42,886 bases of DNA from a virus. The translations under genes were made by a program, and so were the position numbers. Where the stretch lies: the IMG/VR virus record IMGVR_UViG_3300030012_002105, positions 1 to 42,886 of that record; one strand, 5' to 3'. The notes under the pieces are model-generated. The model had not been told where the DNA came from. It saw only the letters and a list, made by a program, of their open reading frames with translations, and did no database searches. Shown here one piece after another: positions 33,501-39,127 of this stretch (position 1 is the first letter of the stretch; each line of letters begins with the position of its first letter).

Positions 33501-33999
33501 TAATGTACTTTGATAGTCTGTTACCAGACTCACTAGATGCCCCATTTTCTACTCCCGATTCTAGTGGCGCAACCTACGGTGCGACTTATACTGATTGTTA
33601 TATGTGTTTTAATGCGGGCAGATGGGGTCTTACTCTAGGAGAGTGTAATGAAGGTTTTTTGGGCAATATCGTAATATCACGCCTCCGATAACCTACAACG
33701 GGAAATGAAATGGATAAAGGGTTCTCTTTCGATTACCTTCAAAGTGTCATGGGTCACTAGTTTATGCCATTGTTCATGCATAGCCTTTACCCGACCTTAC
33801 CACTAAACTCATCGCTAAATGAATTGTACTACCTACCGTTTTCTTTGGTCGGCTCGCTGAGTCGCTAAACTCCGATTAGTGTACCTTACCCCCTAATGAG
33901 TGGGGTTGTTCAGTCAATCCGGTGTCCCCCGTCGGGGACAATAATAGAGAACCTATCGTGTTAATATAGGGTTATTTTGTCAAAGCAACAACCATATGG
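33493..33999. repeat. Array unit 7, 499-bp noncoding, many hairpins
   Basis: Closing arms CTTTGA (33508-33513) and TCAAAG (33980-33985). Local stems: GTCTG/CAGAC (about 33518-33531), CACTAGA/TCTAGTG (33531-33537 with 33560-33566), ACCCC/GGGGT (33888-33892 with 33902-33906), TGTCCCC-cgtc-GGGGACA (33923-33940). The only sizeable frame (from 33497) starts within the palindrome without a ribosome site and is not credible. This looks like one large folded RNA. Confidence 0.65.
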
Positions 34000-34128
34000 A
34001 ATTGAAACATAGTGGTTTTCTGTGACTTGGGGGAGTAATACGCTAAGTGTAAACGAAGTGTCGGAGGAAAGTGACAGAAAATCAAACCCTAAAAAATAAT
34101 TGGTATAATCGTTGTTATTACCATATGG
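33992..34128. repeat. Array unit 8, noncoding, rod-like
   Basis: GTTTTCTGT (34015-34023) pairs with ACAGAAAAT (34074-34082), enclosing the best copy of the shared box, ACGCTAAGTGTAAACGAAGT, at 34040-34059, whose ends (ACGCT/AGTGT) also pair. Confidence 0.72.
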
Positions 34129-34229
34129 TAGTGTCAATAATGTAATTATGATTTCTGCCCGTCAGGAAGTGTGCCACAACCACGTTTCACTTACACTTAG
34201 CGTGTATATTGCTGCACACCTCCATATGG
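34121..34229. repeat. Array unit 9, noncoding, reverse box
   Basis: Ends can pair through GG-GTGT and ACAC-CC. The shared box is in reverse orientation: 34181-34204 begins CACGTTTCACTTACACTTAG and continues CGTG. Confidence 0.68.
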
Positions 34230-34375
34230 TGTTACGGAGGCGTGAACACGCTTAGTGTTAAGGTAACGTTAGACGACTATTCCATATAATAGAAACTTCG
34301 GGTGTTGTAACTTGTTGCTTCTATGTTCATGAGAACCAATCAAGTTAGAATGCTACGCATTCCACTACCATATGG
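34222..34375. repeat. Array unit 10, noncoding, several hairpins
   Basis: AACACgcttaGTGTT (34245-34259), ATAGAA/TTCTAT (34289-34294 with 34319-34324) and GAATGC-tac-GCATTC (34348-34362). The first is a shortened, palindromic form of the shared box. Confidence 0.68.
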
Positions 34376-34526
34376 TAAAAGATTTCTTTGTGAAGGTTCT
34401 GGTACGAAGCCTGAGTTTCGCAATATAAATACACGCTAAGTGGTAACGAAGTGTATGTGGCGAAACTTACCAGCAGCGAACAAAGCAATCACTGTAAGGG
34501 TTTTACCCGGTCTTACGACCATATGG
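34368..34526. repeat. Array unit 11, noncoding, long interrupted rod
   Basis: Four coaxial stems: GATTtCTTTG with CAAAGcAATC (34381-34390 with 34481-34490), CTGGT/ACCAG, AGTTTCGC/GCGAAACT, then ATACAC/GTGTAT around the box GCTAAGTGGTAACGAA (34431-34454). A 3' tail hairpin GTAAG/CTTAC follows. Confidence 0.73.
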
Positions 34527-34656
34527 TTAAGTAACGAAGTTACGTTTTTATGCACTGGAACTGGTGGAACAATAGTGAAACGCTAAGTAAGAGTGAAACG
34601 GCATTGTTGTACCGTGACAGTTGCATCAAATCACCACAGGGTCTACGACCATATGG
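34519..34656. repeat. Array unit 12, noncoding, rod-like
   Basis: ATGCA/TGCAT, AACTG/CAGTT and AACAAT/ATTGTT nest around the box ACGCTAAGTAAGAGTGAAAC (34580-34599). The 3' end GGTCTACGACC resembles that of unit 11 (GGTCTTACGACC), so the two may be duplicates. Confidence 0.7.
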
Positions 34657-34798
34657 TAGGCTACACTTTGTTCCGTAGAATGCCCCATTTCTGGGGACTT
34701 ATATCATTTCATTGGCACTATTCTACATATGCCCGCAATTGGGTCATAATAGTAGCAATCATCATGCCTCCTATTACAATGCTCGCAGATTTCATCTT

Positions 34799-34960
34799 TC
34801 ATAATCTCTCCTCCATATAGTTTCTAAATCTCGACGCATTGAAATTAGGATTCGTATTGTGTAACTCTATCACCAACCTATTAATTTGATTGTTATCTAA
34901 TTCTAAGGCTATTGCTATCTCAGCAATCTTGATGAAGTGTCTTCTTTGAAATAAACTCAT
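34799..34960 (-). CDS. Small hypothetical phage protein (53 aa)
   Basis: Starts MSLFQRRHFIKIAEIAIALE at ATG 34960 with GGGGGTGG upstream; it ends NPNFNASRFRNYMEERL. The pattern FxxRHF...TNPNFxxxRF is typical of a small protein common in marine phages, of unknown function. It overlaps the zinc-knuckle gene by four bases and is last in the five-gene operon. Confidence 0.7.
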   Translation of the reverse strand: MSLFQRRHFIKIAEIAIALELDNNQINRLVIELHNTNPNFNASRFRNYMEERL

Positions 34961-35052
34961 ACTGCCACCCCCGCTTTTACTGCACAAGCATAACAAAGGC
35001 CAATCTTCTTGTTCTGTGATATTGGCTTACCACATTCGTTGCATGGTTTCAT
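34957..35052 (-). CDS. Zinc-ribbon microprotein (31 aa)
   Basis: A 31-aa gene: MKPCNECGKPISQ then IGLCYACAVKAGVAV. CxxC...CxxC is a compact zinc ribbon. The ATG is preceded by GGAGGAGGAAG, which is also the glutamate-rich end of the upstream gene; it overlaps both neighbours by four bases. Confidence 0.66.
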   Translation of the reverse strand: MKPCNECGKPISQNKKIGLCYACAVKAGVAV

Positions 35053-35294
35053 TCTTCCTCCTCCTTAAAATCCCCATAAATTTCGTATTCGCCCGAATCC
35101 CCGTATGTGGTTCCAACGTAATACACCTTGATACCTTCAAACTTACCAGATAGGGCATATTCAATTTCTTTCTCGCTGAAACTGAAGTGTTCATTGTATA
35201 TCTCAAACACCTCTTCGTTTGTCAATTGTCTTGGCGACTTGATTTTCCATTTCCTTGTATCAACCGACCATTCTTCTACTCTATATTCATTCAT
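35049..35294 (-). CDS. Hypothetical protein (81 aa)
   Basis: Starts MNEYRVEEWSVDTRKWKIKS and ends YGDFKEEEE. Contains LTNEEVFEIYNEHFSFSEKE and a strand-rich end. The four glutamate codons double as the ribosome-binding site of the next gene. No family recognised. Confidence 0.63.
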   Translation of the reverse strand: MNEYRVEEWSVDTRKWKIKSPRQLTNEEVFEIYNEHFSFSEKEIEYALSGKFEGIKVYYVGTTYGDSGEYEIYGDFKEEEE

Positions 35295-36004
35295 TGCATC
35301 ACCAAATCAATTGTGTCCTTAGAACATTCATAGTTTGCACTAGATAGTATTTCTGTTGAGCAATCAACAGTATGTGTAATCTCAGCATTGGATATTCTCT
35401 CAAGTGCTGAAACCATTCTTTGCCTGATGTTTCTCATATCATCAGCAGGGATAGTAACAATTGACTTCTCTATGTTCTTCCTGTCTGTAATAGATTCTAT
35501 GTCCTTCCTTATCTCAAAGGTAAGTGAGAAAGCATCATCATTGACTCTTTGAATCTTGGTTGTTAGTTCAACACCATCCTCCAAATAAACCATTGATGGG
35601 TAAATTGTTGATGTTGTCATTTCACCATCAAAGTTCTCATCGTCCATATATGCGTAAGAGCCGGGTACTGCCATCCATTCTGTTGATTTTGTTTCTTCTG
35701 TTCTCTTGAAGTATTCAGCAATCCATTCATTCTTAACTAAATCGCTGACGATATCTCTAGCCTTGAATTCATAGTTAGTAGTAAAGGCTAATTTATCATT
35801 GATTAGAATATCATATGAATTATTTGTCTTTGTTATTTCTCTTAGACCGTATTTCTCATCATCGGGTGTACCATAGAAATAAGACTCTACTAATGATATA
35901 CCATCATCATGTAGATAAGATGCAAACTTTCGCATTAAAACAGGCGAATCCATCCATTCCTCGCTTTCAAACATTATTGTCATTGTTCTCTTGTATAGTG
36001 TCAT
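35291..36004 (-). CDS. Hypothetical protein (237 aa)
   Basis: Starts MTLYKRTMTIMFESEEWMDS. It alternates strand-rich stretches (YDILINDKLAFTTNYEFKAR, AFSLTFEIRKDIESITDRKN) with helices and ends SKDTIDLVMQ. No catalytic motif seen. Second gene of the operon inside array unit 13. Confidence 0.63.
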   Translation of the reverse strand: MTLYKRTMTIMFESEEWMDSPVLMRKFASYLHDDGISLVESYFYGTPDDEKYGLREITKTNNSYDILINDKLAFTTNYEFKARDIVSDLVKNEWIAEYFKRTEETKSTEWMAVPGSYAYMDDENFDGEMTTSTIYPSMVYLEDGVELTTKIQRVNDDAFSLTFEIRKDIESITDRKNIEKSIVTIPADDMRNIRQRMVSALERISNAEITHTVDCSTEILSSANYECSKDTIDLVMQ

Positions 36005-36006
36005 AT

Positions 36007-36198
36007 TTATCTCTCCATTGTTATGTATTCGTTTAGTGCCGTATGTAATTCATTGATTACTTCTTCTAAATCATCGCCAGAAACACGCAATTTGTTTATT
36101 GCAAGTATAAGCGATGAACCAGACTTCATGTGCTTAAGTTCAAGCACATATTTAGGCTCATTTATCTGTTGTATTGTTGTTGTATTGGTATTATCCAT
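36007..36198 (-). CDS. Hypothetical protein (63 aa), first gene of unit-13 operon
   Basis: Starts MDNTNTTTIQQINEPKYVLE, then SSLILAINKLRVSGDDLEEV and a helix. Two bases separate it from the next gene. Its promoter must lie between 36198 and the palindrome at 36264, so the unit seems to carry its own promoter. Confidence 0.6.
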   Translation of the reverse strand: MDNTNTTTIQQINEPKYVLELKHMKSGSSLILAINKLRVSGDDLEEVINELHTALNEYITMER

Positions 36199-36263
36199 AT
36201 TTGTTTCACCAATATTAGGGGATGATTCGCCCTTATGAGGTTATTGCTGAACAAAGTGCATAA

Positions 36264-36427
36264 CCATATGGTAAGGCCGTTAAATAGATTTGATTCAAAA
36301 ATAGACATTGTTAATATGCTGGCGCACACTGAAGTTTCTCTCTCCCATAGCCACGCAGGGAAGAAAAATCACCCGTTTTTTTCCTAAGTAACTATTCTGC
36401 ACCAGAAAAATACCTATTACCATATGG
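36264..36427. repeat. Array unit 14, noncoding
   Basis: Ends form an 11-bp perfect inverted repeat, CCATATGGTAA and TTACCATATGG. The inside is AT-rich with few strong stems and no shared box; it may be a degenerate unit. Confidence 0.65.
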
Positions 36428-37156
36428 TTTCATACTTTGCTCAGGAACCCCTTATAAGGTCGGATGATATGCTTCTATTGCCCCAAACGGCAACAAATTA
36501 AGAAAAGGTGAAATAAGAATGGAACAAATAGATTGGGATTCAGTCAAATTTAAGGTAAATGATATGTTAGATGCGGATAGCGAAATTAACGCTATTCCAT
36601 CCGATGTTGTATCTCTAGCAAGAATGTTGCTAGATACTGGTGATAACAACGCTTCAACGCGTGAATCACTTACAACATCAATTAGGGGAATGCTAAAGCC
36701 ATACCCCGGCTACCCTTGGAAGAGGGGAAATCAGGGTTCACTCCCTGCTGCTGCAAGAGCAGTTGTTGATACTGCTTGTGAAGAGATTAGGTCTGCTGCA
36801 CACGCTTTCTTTAGCGGAACACTAACCTACTCTCAGCCATTGCTACGAAAGCATGGTAAAGCCAAAGGCTCGCCAGTATATGTTGATGCTGACGAATACG
36901 CAAACACACTAGCAAAGAAGGCTAGGCAAAACGCAACGGCTCTATTTAAGTCGGGTGAGTGGGACGGAACATTAAGCGGTCTATCTGCTTGTTCCGCCTA
37001 CGAATTTGTGGAGGAAGAGGAATAATCCTCTTCACCACTTAATCGCTAGTTTGGTGGCATTCCTGCGGGAGAGGGAGTTTAGTCCTATTTTGGGCTTTAT
37101 TCCCTCTCCCCAATTCTTCTGGTAATTATACGTTCAAAGTGTATAATACCATATGG
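36420..37156 (+). repeat. Array unit 15, carries the 168-aa gene
   Basis: Closing arms ATACTTTG (36432-36439) and CAAAGTGTAT (37135-37144). Upstream hairpin TTGCC-ccaaac-GGCAA (36478-36493) has a loop complementary to GTTTGG (37049-37054) after the gene. A stop-codon hairpin GAAGAGGA-ataa-TCCTCTTC (37014-37033) and a 10-bp GGGAGAGGGA/TCCCTCTCCC stem (about 37,069-37,111) follow. Confidence 0.73.
36519..37025 (+). CDS. Cassette protein B (168 aa), paralogue of 32394-32936
   Basis: Starts MEQIDWDSVKFKVNDMLDAD with AAGGTGA nine bases upstream. Helical; RKHGKAKGSPVY then KARQNATALFKSG match the order HGK...KA-LF-SG of cassette protein A, and it also ends VEEEE, so the two are likely diverged paralogues. 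No known family. The TAA stop lies within a perfect hairpin, as in the other cassette gene. Confidence 0.77.
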   Translation: MEQIDWDSVKFKVNDMLDADSEINAIPSDVVSLARMLLDTGDNNASTRESLTTSIRGMLKPYPGYPWKRGNQGSLPAAARAVVDTACEEIRSAAHAFFSGTLTYSQPLLRKHGKAKGSPVYVDADEYANTLAKKARQNATALFKSGEWDGTLSGLSACSAYEFVEEEE

Positions 37157-37643
37157 TTCGGTTTTAACTTATTTTAAGGACTCCGCCGGGAGGTGGGGTG
37201 CGGGGGGTTATAAACTCGGAGGCTTGCCTCTAATTAGAAGTCGGCAATTATAATTTAACACCGTTCAAACACGCTTTCCGACAAACGGTGTATAAGTCAG
37301 TATAACAATCAATGGCCTAATTTGTTATGTAGTTAATTAGGTACTCTGAGATTATAGTACCAATAAGATGCTCTAATCATTGTTATATGACATATATCAT
37401 ACGGATATGCTTATGATATATCCTATATGATATGATAGTGAGAATTACGAACAGGCAGAACTGCTAAACTCTTACACACTTCTCGTTTCCAATCTGAGTG
37501 AGAATGAGAGGTGGGTAAGAGTTAGTAGGTTTAGGTATAAGAAGTAATGATATATTATATATTTCTATTATTATCATTATTCTACTACTATTATTGCCAC
37601 CACACCCTCCCCTCCCTTCTCTATTATTATTTGAGATAGGGGG
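37157..37643. other. Structured noncoding region right of the array
   Basis: No credible gene. G-runs at 37,188-37,207 could form a quadruplex. Hairpins: ACACCGTT/AACGGTGT (about 37,258-37,292), ATATATCAT/ATGATATAT (about 37,391-37,420), CTCTTAC/GTAAGAG (about 37,469-37,521). TATATTATATATTTC at 37,551-37,565 is a candidate promoter for the rightward genes. A pyrimidine run CCCTCCCCTCCC is near 37,606-37,617. Confidence 0.5.
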
Positions 37644-37796
37644 GTGGAAATGAGAGAAATGAGAATCACAAATAGAAATGACAATATCTCTAGCAGTTTC
37701 AGCAGGAGAACTGATAAACTTTCATTTCCACCAATGGAGAGAAACATTGTGGAAACAACTGGGCCGGGAGAGCAGGTTAACATTGAAGGTGTTAAA

Positions 37797-38288
37797 ATGA
37801 ATAAAAAATGGACAAAGAAAGAAGAAAGCAGATTAATATCTTTATGGAATGAAGGTTTAACCATAAAGCAAATTGCTAACGCAATAAAGAACAAAGATAT
37901 GGTAAGCGTAAGAAATAAAACGCAATACTTAAGAAGGAAGGGAATCCTTCAAGGAAGGAGAAACAAGACTAACGTTGAAGTTAAAGATGATAATACTCTA
38001 GGAGAAAGTAATATGACAGAACAAGATTCTACTAATATTAAAATAATTAAGACGATTGAAGATATTCGTCTATTCCTATTGAAGAAGAATGAACAATATG
38101 GCGATTCTGCCTTAGAACCTATTCGTATCTTTTCAAAGGCTGATAAACATGAGCAGTTGAAGGTAAGAATTGATGATAAACTAAATAGATTAGTTCAAGG
38201 TAATGCCGATATAGAGTCTGATGAAGACGTTGTTAAAGACTTAATAGGTTATCTTATACTACTTTTAATCAGTATGAAAGATAACTGA
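37797..38288 (+). CDS. HTH protein with Nmad1/DUF1599-like C-terminus
   Basis: Start chosen at ATG 37797 (MNKKWTKKEESRLISLWNEG) after GAAGGTG; in-frame starts at 37644/37650 would add ~50 residues and cannot be excluded. Residues 1-50 form an HTH/Myb-like module (LTIKQIANAIKN, NKTQYLRRKG). The C-terminal half, FLLKKNEQYGDSALEPIRIF and VRIDDKLNRLVQGN...DVVKDLIGYLILL, resembles the nucleotide-modification-associated/MazG-like domain of phages. It could bind DNA and act on or sense modified nucleotides. First rightward gene after the array. Confidence 0.7.
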   Translation: MNKKWTKKEESRLISLWNEGLTIKQIANAIKNKDMVSVRNKTQYLRRKGILQGRRNKTNVEVKDDNTLGESNMTEQDSTNIKIIKTIEDIRLFLLKKNEQYGDSALEPIRIFSKADKHEQLKVRIDDKLNRLVQGNADIESDEDVVKDLIGYLILLLISMKDN

Positions 38289-38298
38289 TTTTGCATAA

Positions 38299-38368
38299 TG
38301 TAGGTTTGCCGAGTAAAAACATTACACCTCCTTCCTTATCCTTTAGGCAATAGTAATGTTTTCCTACA
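38299..38368 (+). ncRNA. Bulged hairpin RNA candidate A
   Basis: 5' arm TGTAGG (38299-38304), 11-nt bulge tttgccgagta, AAAACATTAC (38316-38325); the 3' arm GTAATGTTTTCCTACA (38353-38368) is continuous. The loop contains ACCTCC. It is followed by TTACACTCGAAA (38371-38382). Strand is inferred from the flanking genes. Confidence 0.55.
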
Positions 38369-38382
38369 ATTTACACTCGAAA

Positions 38383-38486
38383 GGGGACAGGTTTACTGGG
38401 CTAAAAAACGCAATGCATCGCTGCAACATAAGGTGCTTCTTTCATAATATAACCTCCACCAGTTATAATGCGTTTTTCCTGTCCCC
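38383..38486 (+). ncRNA. Bulged hairpin RNA candidate B
   Basis: Same design as candidate A: 5' arm GGGGACAGG (38383-38391), 12-nt bulge tttactgggcta, AAAAACGCA (38404-38412), and continuous 3' arm TGCGTTTTTCCTGTCCCC (38469-38486). The loop again holds ACCTCC. TTACACTCGAAA recurs after it at 38494-38505. Confidence 0.57.
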
Positions 38487-38638
38487 TGCAATATTACACT
38501 CGAAATGTCAAAAGCGTATGGCTACGTTGCATGACATAGCGGGTAAGGCGTTCATTTGCGTAAGTCTTGACGAAGCAATAAGAACTTAATGAAGACAAAA
38601 ACCAGTTGCGGTGCAAAGTTTTCACCTTACTATTACAA

Positions 38639-38722
38639 TGCGAGATTCCCAAGTATGGTCAAAGGGGCCGGACTTAAGATTCGGTGCGTAGTGCTTCGTG
38701 GGTTCAAATCCCACTCTCGCAA
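38639..38722 (+). tRNA. tRNA-Leu(UAA)
   Basis: Acceptor TGCGAGA/TCTCGCA, anticodon stem-loop CCGGA-CTTAAGA-TTCGG (anticodon TAA), a longer variable arm as expected for tRNA-Leu, and T arm GTGGG-TTCAAAT-CCCAC. CCA is not encoded. A virus-encoded tRNA for UUA suits an AT-rich genome. Confidence 0.85.
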
Positions 38723-38891
38723 CCACTCTCTAATTGAGATGAGTTTGTCAAATAAAAAGAATAAATTGTCAATGACATGGGTATATCGTGTTTTTTCATA
38801 CCGACTCTTCTGGGGTTGGGTCGTTTTTGTTGTATTAGCCCATAGAGACATTTACACATGTAGATTATCTATGCTTACGGCATATTTATTT

Positions 38892-38932
38892 GGAGGATAG
38901 TGGTTACTAATCCACTATTGAATTATTCCTCC
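38892..38932 (+). ncRNA. Hairpin between tRNA genes, first
   Basis: GGAGG/CCTCC enclosing ATAGTGG/CCACTAT with loop TTACTAAT. It may be part of a precursor transcript or a terminator; no long T-run follows. Confidence 0.4.
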
Positions 38933-38952
38933 GGGTGATTGTTCATATGACA

Positions 38953-38985
38953 AGGTGCTTCATTCTTCGGAGTGACCTCGCACCT
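38953..38985 (+). ncRNA. Hairpin with UUCG tetraloop before tRNA-Lys
   Basis: AGGTGC/GCACCT encloses TCATTC-TTCG-GAGTGA (six pairs, one G-T). A UUCG loop closed by C-G is especially stable in RNA, which supports a transcribed structure. Confidence 0.45.
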
Positions 38986-39013
38986 ATTCTTCTCTAACTC
39001 AATTTTACAATAA

Positions 39014-39090
39014 GGGCCATTAGTTTAGACAGGTAGAACGCCGGGCTTTTAACCCGGAAGTCGCAGGTTCAAATCCTGCATGGCTCGCCA
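39014..39090 (+). tRNA. tRNA-Lys(UUU) with encoded CCA
   Basis: Acceptor GGGCCAT/ATGGCTC, anticodon stem-loop CCGGG-CTTTTAA-CCCGG (anticodon TTT), T arm GCAGG-TTCAAAT-CCTGC, discriminator G and encoded CCA. All arms pair well. Confidence 0.93.
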
Positions 39091-39127
39091 AATATTGTAT
39101 AATCCTAAATTTAAGGAGATAATTAAA

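Larger units (their letters stand above)
34649..36271 (-). repeat. Array unit 13, carries a five-gene leftward operon
   Basis: The ends hold a 10-bp inverted repeat besides the palindromes: CACTTTGTTC (34664-34673) and GAACAAAGTG (36249-36258). Left flank 34,675-34,798 has TAGAATGCC/GGCACTATTCTA stems and no gene. The body holds five minus-strand genes (34799-36198), so a whole operon occupies one unit. Confidence 0.72.
32142..37156. repeat. CCATATGG-delimited array of 15 units
   Basis: Sixteen perfect copies of CCATATGG start at 32142, 32292, 32985, 33129, 33242, 33395, 33493, 33992, 34121, 34222, 34368, 34519, 34649, 36264, 36420 and 37149. I find none elsewhere in the window; by base composition fewer than one would be expected. 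Most are extended to ACCATATGGT. The intervals are 150, 693, 144, 113, 153, 98, 499, 129, 101, 146, 151, 130, 1615, 156 and 729 bp. Bases just inside the two ends of many units are complementary, so a unit can close as its own stem. Three units carry genes; the rest are noncoding and hairpin-rich. Confidence 0.9.

Noticed and set aside
33497-33691. 64-aa frame in array unit 7
   Set aside because: It begins inside a palindrome, lacks a ribosome site and overlaps several perfect hairpins; composition is not protein-like.
32142-34656. tRNA-like or rRNA pieces in the array units
   Set aside because: I looked for T-arm (GGTTCAAATCC) and anticodon-arm patterns in each unit and found none.
34593-34820. 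75-aa frame across units 12 and 13
   Set aside because: It crosses a palindrome and a box hairpin, starts from a rare codon without a ribosome site, and runs into an opposite-strand gene.
32142-37156. CRISPR array or classical integron as explanation of the CCATATGG repeats
   Set aside because: Repeat is only 8-10 bp, spacing is irregular (98-1615 bp), spacers are structured and related to each other, and I see no Cas genes, integrase or attC core sites in the window.
37577-37894. 105-aa minus-strand hydrophobic frame
   Set aside because: Antisense to the HTH/Nmad1-like gene start and a pyrimidine-rich run; no ribosome site.
38633-38851. 72-aa minus-strand frame
   Set aside because: It lies across tRNA-Leu, which is well supported; the frame is a shadow.
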